The notes beneath the pieces are model-generated. The model did not search any database and was not told where the DNA came from. It was given only the letters and a program-made list of their open reading frames with translations. This document shows, piece by piece, positions 52,978 to 61,500 of a stretch of DNA of 64,000 nucleotides (within the stretch, counting starts at the first letter, position 1; the number at the start of each line of letters is the position of its first letter). Origin of the DNA: RGIG5579 sp045543495. Lineage in GTDB: Bacteria; Bacillota; Clostridia; Oscillospirales; SIG627. The stretch covers positions 4,802 to 68,801 of the forward strand of contig JAZQMO010000028.1 in the NCBI GenBank assembly GCA_045543495.1, in the 5' to 3' direction. The translations under genes were made by a program, and so were the position numbers.

Positions 52978-53901
52978 ATGAAGAGCTTTTCAGCCTCCGT
53001 CAAGGAGCATCTTTCGGAAAAGTGCTTGGAGGAATTGGGAATCGGAGAAAAGGCAAAGGAAAAATGGAAGAGCTGCTGCGGCTCCTCCTTTTTGCGCGCT
53101 GTTCTCTTGTTTTTGCCCTCTTACGGGGAAGAGGAGGAGAGCCTGTTTTCTCCCTTCCCGTCTTTTTTGGAAGCCGTGGCCTTTGTTTTGATCCGTCATT
53201 TTGATCTGGAAGCCGAAATCAAAAAAGCACCCCGCGGGAAAAGGGGCTACGCTTTGGTTCTTCCGCCCCATGCTCGGGAGAGCATATTGAACGAAACGAA
53301 AAAGGAGCCCGCCTCGGGCTGCGAGCGATGCCGCACCCTGTTTATCCGAGGGGCCTTTTTGGCCTGCGGCACGGTTTTGGATCCTGCAAAGGGCTATCAC
53401 GCCGCCTTTTCTCCCAAAAGGGAGGAGGGGCTCGGAGAGCTGCAGGAAGCCCTCAAAGCCTTTGGGATCCCCGTCCGTCGCAGTCAAAATGCCAACGGTG
53501 TCTTTTTGTATCTGAAGGAAAGCGGTACCGTGGAGGATCTTTTGTCTCTTATGGGCTCTCATCGCTTTTCTCTGGAGATGATGAATCAAAAGATTGAAAA
53601 AAGCATTCGGGCGGGCATCAACCGCCGTCAGAATTTTGACGGTGCCAACCTGAAAAAAACGGTGGACGGCGCTCAAAGCGTCATTCTTGCCATCCGTTAT
53701 CTGGAGGAGGAGGGGATTTTGGAGACCCTGCCCGAGCCCTTGCAGAATGCCGCCAAGCTTCGCACCTCTTACCCCGAGGTAAGCCTGAAGGATCTGGTGG
53801 AGCACTCCGAGGAGGCCATTACCAAATCGGGCCTGAATCACCGCTTGCAGAAGCTTTGCGCCCTTGCGGAAAAAACAAAAAAGAAGGAACTGGATCTATG
53901 A
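52978..53901 (+). CDS. whiA: DNA-binding protein WhiA
   Basis: This 307-residue protein has an N-terminal degenerate LAGLIDADG-type domain ('FLRAVLLF', 'CERCRTLFIRGAFLACGTV') and a C-terminal helix-turn-helix ('LKDLVEHSEEAITKSGLNHRLQKL'). The linker has 'NRRQNFDGANLKKTV', a WhiA hallmark. WhiA affects sporulation in actinomycetes and division/chromosome segregation in Bacillus. It overlaps yfbR by 4 bases. Confidence 0.94.
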   Translation: MKSFSASVKEHLSEKCLEELGIGEKAKEKWKSCCGSSFLRAVLLFLPSYGEEEESLFSPFPSFLEAVAFVLIRHFDLEAEIKKAPRGKRGYALVLPPHARESILNETKKEPASGCERCRTLFIRGAFLACGTVLDPAKGYHAAFSPKREEGLGELQEALKAFGIPVRRSQNANGVFLYLKESGTVEDLLSLMGSHRFSLEMMNQKIEKSIRAGINRRQNFDGANLKKTVDGAQSVILAIRYLEEEGILETLPEPLQNAAKLRTSYPEVSLKDLVEHSEEAITKSGLNHRLQKLCALAEKTKKKELDL

Positions 53902-54479
53902 AAACCAACGGAGATTTTTACGCTCTCTTATTCCAAATGAAAAATATTGCCCGTTGGGGGCTGATGTATAACACCCGTGGAGAGAATCTGAGCGAGCATT
54001 CTATGGAATGTGCCGTTCTTGCCCACGCCCTCGCCCTCATCGGAAACCGTCATTTCGGCAAAAAGGTCGATCCCAACCGCATTTTGGCCGCCGCCCTGTT
54101 TCACGATATGAACGAGGTTTTGACAGGAGATCTGCCCACCCCCGTCAAGTATTACAACGAAAGCATCAAGGATTCCTATAAGGAGATCGAGCGCATCAGC
54201 CTGGATAAAATGCTCTCCCTGCTGGATGAAGAAACAGGGGAGGTCTACGCCTCTCTTCACAAGCTCTCCCCCGAGGAAAAAAGTCTTGTGAAGGGGGCAG
54301 ATAAGCTCTGCGCCTACATTAAATGCCTGCAGGAATTGGAGCGTGGCAACCGTGAATTTACATCTGCCAAGGCCTATAATGAAGCCTCCCTGCAGGAGCT
54401 TGGTATGCCCGAGGTGGATTTCTTTCTGGAGCACTATATTGCTTCCTTTACAAAGAATATTGATGAGGTCAGCCTGTAA
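53898..54479 (+). CDS. YfbR-like HD-domain 5'-deoxynucleotidase
   Basis: This 193-residue protein has the HD phosphohydrolase motifs 'SEHSMECA', 'AALFHDMNE' (His-Asp) and 'KGADKLCAYIKCLQE' as in YfbR, which dephosphorylates dNMPs. 'IARWGLM' near the start and 'LTGDLPTPVKYYN' are also typical. It closes the hprK operon; a terminator follows. Confidence 0.88.
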   Translation: MKTNGDFYALLFQMKNIARWGLMYNTRGENLSEHSMECAVLAHALALIGNRHFGKKVDPNRILAAALFHDMNEVLTGDLPTPVKYYNESIKDSYKEIERISLDKMLSLLDEETGEVYASLHKLSPEEKSLVKGADKLCAYIKCLQELERGNREFTSAKAYNEASLQELGMPEVDFFLEHYIASFTKNIDEVSL

Positions 54480-54490
54480 TAGAAGAAAGG

Positions 54491-54524
54491 CGCTGTAAAA
54501 GCATTTGCTTTTACAGCACCTTTT
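54491..54524. terminator. Terminator between yfbR and the FkbM gene
   Basis: An 11-bp perfect stem (54492-54502 with 54507-54517) and 4-base loop are followed by A-C-C and TTTT. It may also stop the minus-strand FkbM transcript. Confidence 0.75.
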
Positions 54525-54526
54525 CA

Positions 54527-55576
54527 TCATTTTTCAGTGGAGAAGAAAAATACCGTGTCCCAAGCGGGAATGTATTGCCAATGCCTGAGAAATACCCCAT
54601 ATTCGGGACAGATTTTTTTCACCTGCAGCGGAATGGCAAACAGATCCTCCGTTCTGTGGTAAGCGCTGATGCAAAGAGTCGGGCGACAGCGTCGGATCAG
54701 CCCCTCGGCCCCTTCAATGGCCTCTCGCTCCGCTCCCTCTACATCAAATTTGATAAAGTCGGCCCGTTCCAAAACGCTGTCCAGCGAGATGCCCCCCACC
54801 TCCACCTTGCCGCTTTCGCTGACCGCAGAGCTTCTGCCGCTTTTTCCGTTGAATAAAAGGGTCTCGTTTCGGCTCCAAACGGCCGCCTGCACAGGGAAAA
54901 GATGTGGCACCTCGGCACAGTTTTTCATCAGCTTTTGATACGTTTTTTCGTTTGGCTCTACGGCAAGGAGCTTGCCGTGGTCGGGGTGGAGCGCATCCCA
55001 TTCCAGCACCGTGTCACCGTCGTAAGAGCCGAGATCGGCGTAAACATCCCCCGCACGGTAGGGAATAAGCTTGCGGTAATCCGCCTCCCTTTCGCTCTGA
55101 CAGCGAATCAAAGGTGCGAGCCTTCCCGTCAGTTTGTATTCGATCAGATCGTCCAGCACCTGTCGGGAGGCTTCGTCCGAGAGCATTTCTCTGACCTCTC
55201 GGAGCTCTTCCTCGTGCTTTTTATAATAGGCCATATCAAAGAGCTCTCCTCCAAACAGAGGGACTTCGGGGGCAAAAAGCTCACATTCCTCGTTCATCTT
55301 CAGGATCTGCGCCATCAGATCGTCCCGAAACACTCCAAAGGCGAGCAGGGCGATCATATCGCCGTATTTTGCTTTGGCCTCGGTATAGCCCATAACGGGA
55401 AAGCCGTGGATCACCTTGTTTGTGACGTGATCGTCACTGGCAAAGATCCCTTGCACAAGGATCCCTTTTTCCCGACAGACCCCAAGGATCTTGTCGCACC
55501 CGTCACCCATCCCGTAAATGAGAATGGGCTTTTGGCTTTCTTGCAGCATTGTCCAAATATCTTTTTGAATGTTCAT
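54527..55576 (-). CDS. FkbM-family methyltransferase
   Basis: This 349-residue protein has an N-terminal Rossmann-like sensor segment ('PILIYGMGDGCDKI') and a C-terminal FkbM SAM-methyltransferase ('YADLGSYDGDTVLEW', 'LLAVEPNEKTYQKL', 'FIKFDVEGAEREAIEGAE'). Such proteins O-methylate sugars or small molecules; the substrate is unknown here. It is a single minus-strand gene between yfbR and tmcAL, with only a weak promoter in the short gap upstream. Confidence 0.88.
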   Translation of the reverse strand: MNIQKDIWTMLQESQKPILIYGMGDGCDKILGVCREKGILVQGIFASDDHVTNKVIHGFPVMGYTEAKAKYGDMIALLAFGVFRDDLMAQILKMNEECELFAPEVPLFGGELFDMAYYKKHEEELREVREMLSDEASRQVLDDLIEYKLTGRLAPLIRCQSEREADYRKLIPYRAGDVYADLGSYDGDTVLEWDALHPDHGKLLAVEPNEKTYQKLMKNCAEVPHLFPVQAAVWSRNETLLFNGKSGRSSAVSESGKVEVGGISLDSVLERADFIKFDVEGAEREAIEGAEGLIRRCRPTLCISAYHRTEDLFAIPLQVKKICPEYGVFLRHWQYIPAWDTVFFFSTEK

Positions 55577-55636
55577 GATTTCACTCCATCTTACTCTATG
55601 TTACCATAAATTCCAAGGAAAGTAAAGGAAAAAAGA

Positions 55637-56830
55637 ATGAAGCAGATCGGCATCGTCTCGGAATTTAACCCCTTCCATTTCGGTCATGAATACCTGATCC
55701 GATCGGTGAAGGAAAAAGCACCGGATCGGGGCATTGTTTGTGTGATGAGCGGAAACTTTGTTCAAAGGGGAAGCTTTGCCATTCAGGAAAAATACAGCCG
55801 TGCCGCCTGTGCCGTCAAGGCAGGGGCAGATCTTGTGCTGGAAATACCGTTCCCCTTTTCCTCTCTTTCCGCCGAGGCCTTTGCCAAAAGTGCCGTTTCT
55901 GTTCTGCAAAGGAGCGGTATCGTTTCATCCCTTGCCTTCGGAACGGAGTGCGGGGACGGGGAGCACTTCTTTCGGGTGGCTGAAAAACTCTCCTCGCCCC
56001 TGTTTCGGGAGAGACTGAAGGATATCACGGAGGCCGACCGATCCTTGGGATATCCCGAAGCAAGAGAAGCTCTTTATGCCGAATTGTACGGCGAAGAAAA
56101 GATGCTTTCTCTCCCCAACGCCTCCCTTGCTTTGGAGTATGTACTGGCTGCCGAGGCAATGGATTTTCCCTTGGAATTGATTCCCGTCACCCGAAAGGGT
56201 GAGGGGTACCATTCCACCGAGGCGGAGGCTCCCGTGGCATCGGCCACCGCCCTTCGCAGGGCCGTTTTTTCGGGGGAAGAGATCACCCGTTCCGTTCCCG
56301 ATTATGTCCTCGCCTCCATACAAGAGGAACAGGCCGCAGGTCGCTTTCCCGTTACGGAGGAGAAGCTTTCCCAAACGCTTCTTTATCTGATTCAGACCTT
56401 GCCCCGTGAGGAGCTTTCCTCCTACTACGGCTTCGCCTCCGTTTGTGACCGTGCCAAAAAGGAGGTGGGAGGCTGTGAAAGCATTTCAGATCTTGCCCAA
56501 AGGCTCAAAAGTCGCAATGTGACCGATTCCCGTATTCGCCGCGGCCTTCTTGCGGTGCTGTGCCGCATCCCCCGCTTTGCGGAAGAAAGGACCCCCTCCT
56601 ACACCTTGGTGCTTGCCGCCAACGAAAGGGGAAGACAAATGCTATCGGAAATGAGGGAGAAGGCAACTATCCCCGTGTTTACAAAGCCTGCTCATGCCCT
56701 CAAAAGCCCCGACGAACAGGTGGCCCGTGCCGCAAAAGAGGCCTTTTTGGCAGAAGAGATCTATTCTATGGCAATGCCCCGAAAAGCAGAGGAAGGCTTT
56801 TTCCTGAAGCAAGGCCCCCGTATTCTCTGA
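55637..56830 (+). CDS. tmcAL: tRNA(Met) cytidine acetate ligase TmcAL
   Basis: This 397-residue nucleotidyltransferase-like enzyme (YlbM) makes N4-acetylcytidine in elongator tRNA(Met) from acetate and ATP. 'VSEFNPFHFGHEYLI' holds the HxGH site, and 'MSGNFVQRGSFAI', 'GADLVLEIPFP', 'LAFGTECGD' and 'NASLALEY' match the family. AAAGGA precedes the ATG. Confidence 0.94.
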   Translation: MKQIGIVSEFNPFHFGHEYLIRSVKEKAPDRGIVCVMSGNFVQRGSFAIQEKYSRAACAVKAGADLVLEIPFPFSSLSAEAFAKSAVSVLQRSGIVSSLAFGTECGDGEHFFRVAEKLSSPLFRERLKDITEADRSLGYPEAREALYAELYGEEKMLSLPNASLALEYVLAAEAMDFPLELIPVTRKGEGYHSTEAEAPVASATALRRAVFSGEEITRSVPDYVLASIQEEQAAGRFPVTEEKLSQTLLYLIQTLPREELSSYYGFASVCDRAKKEVGGCESISDLAQRLKSRNVTDSRIRRGLLAVLCRIPRFAEERTPSYTLVLAANERGRQMLSEMREKATIPVFTKPAHALKSPDEQVARAAKEAFLAEEIYSMAMPRKAEEGFFLKQGPRIL

Positions 56831-56859
56831 GACTTCAAGATATTACCACCTCCCGATTC

Positions 56860-56888
56860 TTGACGAATCGGGACGAATGTGTTAAAAT
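56860..56888 (+). promoter_or_regulatory. Promoter of the glucosaminidase gene
   Basis: TTGACG (56860-56865), 17-base spacer, TAAAAT (56883-56888). Confidence 0.8.
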
Positions 56889-56917
56889 GTGCTTGCGCAA
56901 TTTTTTGAAAGGATGTG

Positions 56918-59900
56918 ATGGATTTGAACAAAACGCTTTCCCGATTTTTGTCCCGTTTTGCTTTGCTCCTTTGCATCCTTCTTTTCTTTTCTTCTCTTCC
57001 CCTTGCGGTCTTTGCCGAGGAAGGGGAGATCGCTCCCGTGGTGCAGAACGGCGTTATGATCGCAGGAAATGTCCGAGTCCGCTCGGGCCCCGGCACCAAT
57101 TTTAAGGCCGTCACCCATAACGGTGATGAGATCCGCCTGTGGGAGGGACATAAATTAAAGCTCCACGGCGAAGCCGTCCCCGATTCTCAGGGTGGGCTCG
57201 ATCCTTGGTTCTTTGTTACCTTTACTTATGAAAATACGATCTATGAGGGCTATGTCCGCAACGATTTTATTTTTGTTCAGGAGCCCTCTGACGATATTCC
57301 CGTGATTGACAATCCCGCCTTTGAGGAGCAGCTTGCCGCCTTCCCCGAAGGCTACCACGCAGCCCTTCTTGCGCTCCACGAGGCGCATCCCTCTTGGAAT
57401 TTTGAAGCGGTGATGCTCCCGCTGGATTGGGGCACGGTTTTGAAGAATCAAAATGTGTTCCGCAGAAGTATGACCAATTCCCGCTTTCCTTCTTTCTATT
57501 CCACCGTTCCCGGCTCCTATAACTGGGAGACCGATTCCTATACGCCTCTTGAGGCAGGGGTTTGGTATCAGGCCTCGCCCGCTCTTGTAGCCTATTATCT
57601 GGACGCTAGAAACTTTCTCAACGAAGCGGGGATCTTCCAGTTTGAGCAGCTGACCTTCGGCGCAGAGCAAACGGAGGAAAGCATCCAAATGATGCTGCAA
57701 GGCACCTTTATGGAAGGAAAAACCATAAAGGATTTGGAAGGTAACGATGTAACCTACGCCAAGGCCTTTTTGGATGCGGCCTATTCCGCCGATGTCAGCG
57801 CCTTTCATTTGGTGACCCGCTGTATTCAGGAGGTGGGCCGCCAAGGCTCCTCCTGTGCCCACGGCAATTACCCCGGCTTTGAGGGCTATTATAACTTCTT
57901 CAGCATCGGTGCTTATTCCGGTGCTCTTGACGGTATGGCCTATGCCGAGGAAAAGGGCTGGGATACCCCCTACAAGGCTATTTTGGCAGGGGGAAGCTTC
58001 ATTGGCAACGATTATATTGCCAAAGGACAGGACACTCCCTATTTTCAGAAGTTCTCCGTGGTGGATCCTGATTATTATTATTGGCATCAGTATATGACCA
58101 ATATTGCCGCCGCTCAAAGCGAGGCCACCATTCAGCGCACCCGTTACGACAATATGGGGTATCTGGATACTGCCTTCTCCTTCCGTATTCCCATTTATGC
58201 CAATATGCCCGATGAGATCGCTCCCATGCCTCCTCAAACGGGAAGCCCCAATAACTATCTGCAAGGTCTTTCGGTGGAGGGTTACAGCTTAAATCCCTCC
58301 TTTGACCTTCGCCAAACCCTCGAAACGGGGATCGCCTCCTATCGCTTCAATGTACCGGAAGGCGTGGATTCCGTTAAGATCGCCGCCTCCGCTGTCAGCC
58401 CCAATGCTACGGTTTCGGGAAATTTGGGCGAGCAATCCCTCTTTTACGGGGAAAATACCTTTTTGATCTATTGCACCGCTCCCAACGGCCAGATCCGTGA
58501 ATATACCGTTCGGGTCTTCCGTATACGGGAGGGCCTGACCTGTACCAATCACCGCTATGACAATGAGGCAGACGATACCTGCAACGATTGCGGTGCCTTC
58601 CGTGAATCCTATCACGGTTGGTGTTTGGAAAACGGCAGATGGGTCTTCTATCAGAACGGCATAAAGCTGAAAAATGAATGGATGGCCGATTCCGTGGGCT
58701 GGTGCTATCTTGGAGAGGATGGCTATATGGTCACCGAGGCCTGGGTGAAGGATTCCGTTGGCCTGTGCTATGTGGGCGCCGACGGCTACTGTGTCAAAAA
58801 TACCTTTATGGAATATGAGGGGAAATGGTGCTATCTCGGCGGTAGCGGCAGTATGCTGAAGGATACCTGGGCCGAGGATGAGGGCGGCAGAAGGTTCTTA
58901 GGATCCGATGGCTTCGCCCTTGCCGAGCAGTGGGGGCTGGATGAAAAGGGCTGGTTCTATTTCGGCTCGGATGGCTATGTGGCCACCAATACCTGGCTTC
59001 GGGATTCAAGCGGCCCTTGCTATGCAGGGGAAGACGGCTACTGCGTCAAAAACACCTTCAAGGAATATGAAGGCAAATGGATCTACCTGAACGCCTTGGG
59101 CAGTATGGCAAGAAACACTTGGGCTGAGGATAAGGGGGGCAGAAGGTTCTTAGGATCCGATGGCTTCGCCCTTGCCGAGCAGTGGGTGCTGGACGAAAAG
59201 GGTTGGTTCTATTTCGGCTCGGATGGCTATGTGGCCACCAATACTTGGCTTCGGGATTCAAGCGGCCCTTGCTATGCAGGGGAAGACGGCTACTGCGTGA
59301 AAAATACCTTCAAGGAATATGAAGGCAAATGGATCTACCTGAACGACTTGGGCAGTATGGCAAGAAACACTTGGGCCGAGGATGAAGGCGGCCGCCGTTA
59401 TCTGATGGCAGACGGCTTTGCCCAAACGGATCAGTGGGTGCTGGACGAAAAGGGCTGGTTCTATTTCGGCTCTGACGGTTACGTGGTCACAGACGGCTGG
59501 GCCAAGGACAGTGCAGGCCTTTGCTATCTCGGTAAGGACGGATACCTGAGAGCTAACCTTTGGGTGCTGGATTCCGTTGGCTGGAAATACGCAGGTGCAG
59601 GTGGGTATCTTGTCACCAACGCTTGGCGTCAGGATTCCGTAGGCTGGTGCTATCTTGGAGAGGATGGCTATATGGTCACCGAGGCCTGGGTGAAGGATTC
59701 CGTTGGCCTGTGCTATGTGGGCGCCGGGGGATACTGCGTTACCAATGCCTTCAAGGAGTACGAAGATGGCAAGTGGTGCTATTTGGATCAGAACGGCAGT
59801 CAGACAAAGAGCGCTTGGGTACAGCTTGGCACGGATTGGTTTTATGTGAACGAATCGGGCTTCCGACTTCAAAATACCACCGAAACCGTCGGCGGCACCG

Positions 59901-59944
59901 TTTATACCTTTGATGAAAACGGGAAAGCCACCGCCGCAGTATAA
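56918..59944 (+). CDS. Secreted N-acetylglucosaminidase with wall-binding repeats
   Basis: This 1008-residue protein has a signal peptide (about 1-32, ending V-F-A), an SH3b domain (about 45-120), and a LytD-like glucosaminidase domain ending in 'CIQEVGRQGSS...YYNFFSIGAY', with the Glu in E-V-G as likely catalytic acid. A cadherin-like beta-sandwich follows (about 440-540), then a Cys-rich 'CTNHRYDN...CNDCG' patch, and about 440 residues of aromatic/Gly repeats like choline- or glucan-binding modules. It probably trims peptidoglycan at the wall. AAAGGA favours ATG 56918 over GTG 56915. The repeats contain nearly identical DNA copies. Confidence 0.9.
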   Translation: MDLNKTLSRFLSRFALLLCILLFFSSLPLAVFAEEGEIAPVVQNGVMIAGNVRVRSGPGTNFKAVTHNGDEIRLWEGHKLKLHGEAVPDSQGGLDPWFFVTFTYENTIYEGYVRNDFIFVQEPSDDIPVIDNPAFEEQLAAFPEGYHAALLALHEAHPSWNFEAVMLPLDWGTVLKNQNVFRRSMTNSRFPSFYSTVPGSYNWETDSYTPLEAGVWYQASPALVAYYLDARNFLNEAGIFQFEQLTFGAEQTEESIQMMLQGTFMEGKTIKDLEGNDVTYAKAFLDAAYSADVSAFHLVTRCIQEVGRQGSSCAHGNYPGFEGYYNFFSIGAYSGALDGMAYAEEKGWDTPYKAILAGGSFIGNDYIAKGQDTPYFQKFSVVDPDYYYWHQYMTNIAAAQSEATIQRTRYDNMGYLDTAFSFRIPIYANMPDEIAPMPPQTGSPNNYLQGLSVEGYSLNPSFDLRQTLETGIASYRFNVPEGVDSVKIAASAVSPNATVSGNLGEQSLFYGENTFLIYCTAPNGQIREYTVRVFRIREGLTCTNHRYDNEADDTCNDCGAFRESYHGWCLENGRWVFYQNGIKLKNEWMADSVGWCYLGEDGYMVTEAWVKDSVGLCYVGADGYCVKNTFMEYEGKWCYLGGSGSMLKDTWAEDEGGRRFLGSDGFALAEQWGLDEKGWFYFGSDGYVATNTWLRDSSGPCYAGEDGYCVKNTFKEYEGKWIYLNALGSMARNTWAEDKGGRRFLGSDGFALAEQWVLDEKGWFYFGSDGYVATNTWLRDSSGPCYAGEDGYCVKNTFKEYEGKWIYLNDLGSMARNTWAEDEGGRRYLMADGFAQTDQWVLDEKGWFYFGSDGYVVTDGWAKDSAGLCYLGKDGYLRANLWVLDSVGWKYAGAGGYLVTNAWRQDSVGWCYLGEDGYMVTEAWVKDSVGLCYVGAGGYCVTNAFKEYEDGKWCYLDQNGSQTKSAWVQLGTDWFYVNESGFRLQNTTETVGGTVYTFDENGKATAAV
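58865..59500 (+). repeat. Tandem 252-bp (84-codon) repeats inside the glucosaminidase gene
   Basis: Units begin at 58865 and 59117, with a partial and more divergent third at 59369. The first two are nearly identical at DNA level, including synonymous sites, pointing to a recent duplication. Another pair of near-identical segments lies at about 58688 and 59633 (945-base offset). Confidence 0.9.
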
Positions 59945-59960
59945 TAAAATGAGCAATTTC

Positions 59961-59993
59961 ACCGCCTGAAATCAACGCCTGATTTCGGGCGGT
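59961..59993 (+). terminator. Terminator-like hairpin after the glucosaminidase gene
   Basis: A 14-bp stem (one G-T pair), a 5-base loop, and a weak U-run (GTTCTCTT). Confidence 0.6.
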
Positions 59994-60088
59994 GTTCTCT
60001 TGAATCAAGCCGATTCATCACAAGGCTCGACGAAAAAAGAGAAGAAAATACTTTTTTCAAAAAAATCAAAAAATCTTTCAAAAAACAC

Positions 60089-60117
60089 TTGACATTCGGG
60101 ATCTTTGATGCTATACT
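60089..60117 (+). promoter_or_regulatory. Promoter of the tRNA operon
   Basis: TTGACA (60089-60094), 17-base spacer, TATACT (60112-60117), 24 bases before tRNA-Phe. Confidence 0.9.
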
Positions 60118-60141
60118 GTCAAGGTCGCAGCGAGAGTTCAT

Positions 60142-60217
60142 GCCTCTGTAGCTCAGTTGGTAGAGCAGGGGACTGAAAATCCCCGTGTCGTTGGTTCGAT
60201 TCCGACCGGAGGCACCA
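60142..60217 (+). tRNA. tRNA-Phe (GAA)
   Basis: A 76-base cloverleaf with encoded CCA; 7-bp acceptor stem, anticodon GAA in the loop CTGAAAA, T-arm TTCGATT. Confidence 0.97.
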
Positions 60218-60239
60218 CTTTCTTGCGAAAACAACATCT

Positions 60240-60315
60240 GCGGATTTAGCTCATTTGGTAGAGCGCGACCTTGCCAAGGTCGAGGTGGCGGGTTCGAGCC
60301 CCGTAATCCGCTCCA
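60240..60315 (+). tRNA. tRNA-Gly (GCC)
   Basis: A 76-base cloverleaf with encoded CCA, perfect 7-bp acceptor stem, anticodon GCC in the loop TTGCCAA, discriminator T. Confidence 0.97.
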
Positions 60316-60318
60316 CAT

Positions 60319-60394
60319 GGAAGCTTAGCTCAGCTGGGAGAGCATCTGCCTTACAAGCAGAGGGTCATAGGTTCGAGCCCTATAGTTTCCACCA
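60319..60394 (+). tRNA. tRNA-Val (TAC)
   Basis: A 76-base cloverleaf with encoded CCA; anticodon TAC in the loop CTTACAA. The acceptor stem has one G-T pair. Confidence 0.96.
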
Positions 60395-60395
60395 T

Positions 60396-60425
60396 TGCTC
60401 GGAACAGATTTATCTGTTCCGAGCA
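60396..60425 (+). other. Hairpin between tRNA-Val and tRNA-Asp
   Basis: A near-perfect 13-14 bp inverted repeat (60396-60409 with 60412-60425) fills most of the spacer. There is no U-tract, so it is more likely a processing or spacer structure than a terminator. Confidence 0.6.
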
Positions 60426-60433
60426 TTCTATCC

Positions 60434-60510
60434 GGCCTGGTAGTTCAGTTGGTTAGAACGCTAGCCTGTCACGCTAGAGGTCAGGGGTTCGAGCCCCCTT
60501 CAGGTCGCCA
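60434..60510 (+). tRNA. tRNA-Asp (GTC)
   Basis: A 77-base cloverleaf with encoded CCA; anticodon GTC in the loop CTGTCAC; acceptor stem with two G-T pairs, discriminator G. Confidence 0.96.
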
Positions 60511-60515
60511 TATTT

Positions 60516-60591
<76 letters not shown>

Positions 60592-60592
60592 G

Positions 60593-60626
60593 AAAAAACT
60601 CTTGTTCGAAAGAACAAGAGTTTTTT
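60593..60626 (+). terminator. Terminator of the tRNA operon / first cassette joint
   Basis: A 15-bp perfect stem (60593-60607 with 60612-60626) with a GAAA loop and T6. The stem differs from the cassette terminators at 61236 and 62358 by one covarying pair (T-A for C-G), so it belongs to the same family. Confidence 0.92.
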
Positions 60627-60811
60627 CAGTTATATTCGCCTTCGGCGAGTTATATCGAGCTTCGCTCAGTTATATTTGCTTCGCAAGTGATATTCGCTTC
60701 GCGAGTTTAAGAGGCGAATATAATATCACTTTTGCGTAAGCAAAAATATCACTATGCCGTAAGGCATAATATCACTCTGTGCGCAGCACAGAATATCACT
60801 AACTCTTGCCC
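60627..60811 (+). repeat. Structured hairpin element A
   Basis: Seven or more mini-hairpins with stems of 4-6 bp. Left-half hairpins have TTC loops and are separated by AGTTATAT/AGTGATAT. Right-half hairpins have GTAA or GCA loops and are separated by ATATCACT, the reverse complement of AGTGATAT. A 12-base head arm (60630-60641) recurs as an exact reverse complement at 60712-60723. The element sits between the tRNA terminator and the promoter of the first cassette gene. Confidence 0.85.
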
Positions 60812-60834
60812 CTTCGCCGCTTTTATGCTATAAT
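60806..60834 (+). promoter_or_regulatory. Promoter of cassette gene 1
   Basis: TTGCCC (60806-60811), 17-base spacer, TATAAT (60829-60834). The CTTTTATGC before the -10 box is shared by the cassette promoters. Confidence 0.8.
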
Positions 60835-60854
60835 ACACCCAAGGCGGTGATGAT

Positions 60855-61184
60855 ATGAAAAAGAAATTATTTATTATATTAGCAAGTTGTATTTTAATAG
60901 TCGTTGTTTCTATATGTATTTTCAAATATTATCATCCCACACATTTTGCTTATAATGATAGATTTATTATAGGTAATACCCAAGAAAAAATAATCGAAAA
61001 ATATGGCGAATTTTACAGTACGCAAAAAAACAGTGATGGAGAAATAACCCGTGGAACTTATATGATTCGTGATGATACACCAGAACTTATAATGAGCTAC
61101 GATAATTCTTTATGGTATGAAATATATTTTGAAGATGGTAAAGCCGTCGAGGTTAAGTTAAGAGAAGGTTATATCGGCGGTTAA
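60855..61184 (+). CDS. Cassette gene 1: small membrane-anchored protein
   Basis: This 109-residue protein has one N-terminal membrane helix or uncleaved signal (about residues 5-24), then a small domain starting 'FIIGNTQEKIIEKYGEF', which recalls SmpA/BamE- or BLIP-like folds (tentative). Function is unknown. The leader carries an extended Shine-Dalgarno site AAGGCGGTGAT, one mismatch from the anti-SD complement. Codon use is AT-rich, unlike the upstream core genes, which suggests transfer. Confidence 0.8.
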   Translation: MKKKLFIILASCILIVVVSICIFKYYHPTHFAYNDRFIIGNTQEKIIEKYGEFYSTQKNSDGEITRGTYMIRDDTPELIMSYDNSLWYEIYFEDGKAVEVKLREGYIGG

Positions 61185-61192
61185 TAATTAGT

Positions 61193-61232
61193 AAATCCTC
61201 GGTTTTTGCCCAGTTCTTTTTTGGACACGAGA
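61193..61232 (+). repeat. Conserved post-ORF block 1
   Basis: A 40-base T-rich block with the core TCGGTTTTTGCCC, 8 bases after the stop of cassette gene 1; related to blocks after genes 2 and 3. Confidence 0.45.
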
Positions 61233-61235
61233 GAC

Positions 61236-61270
61236 AAAAAACTCTCGTTCTCTTGAACGAGTGTTTTTTT
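61236..61270 (+). terminator. Terminator of cassette gene 1
   Basis: Stem AAAAAACTCTCGTTC with its near-complement (one mismatch), TCTT loop, T7. Confidence 0.9.
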
Positions 61271-61457
61271 ATCCAAGCCGACAGGCTTGGTATATCATCA
61301 CGCGTCAGCGTGTATATCATCAACACGGCAACGCCGTGTTGTATCTCATCACACCTTTAGGTGTGCATTTCTGTCGGCTTGATGATATACAAAACTAAAG
61401 TTTTGATGATATGCAATTCCTTACGGAATTGATGATATACAATGCTTCGCATTGATT
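61271..61457 (+). repeat. Structured hairpin element B
   Basis: Begins ATCCA after the terminator. The head hairpin has a 7-bp stem (GACA loop). Three left hairpins (loops GTCA, AAC, TTTA) are separated by TATATCAT (one copy TATCTCAT). Three right hairpins (loops TAAA, TTAC, TTC) are separated by ATGATATA or ATGATATG, the reverse complement of the left word. The 11-base head arm 61274-61284 is repeated as an exact reverse complement at 61371-61381. It fills most of the 316-base gap between genes 1 and 2. Confidence 0.9.
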
Positions 61458-61480
61458 TATAAACACTTTTATGCTATAAT
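61452..61480 (+). promoter_or_regulatory. Promoter of cassette gene 2
   Basis: TTGATT (61452-61457), 17-base spacer, TATAAT (61475-61480). The TTG of the -35 box is the end of the last hairpin arm of element B. Confidence 0.82.
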
Positions 61481-61500
61481 ACACCCAAGGCGGTGATGAT

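Noticed and set aside
59959..60318. 119-codon minus-strand frame across the tRNA region
   Set aside because: It overlaps two tRNA genes and their promoter on the opposite strand.
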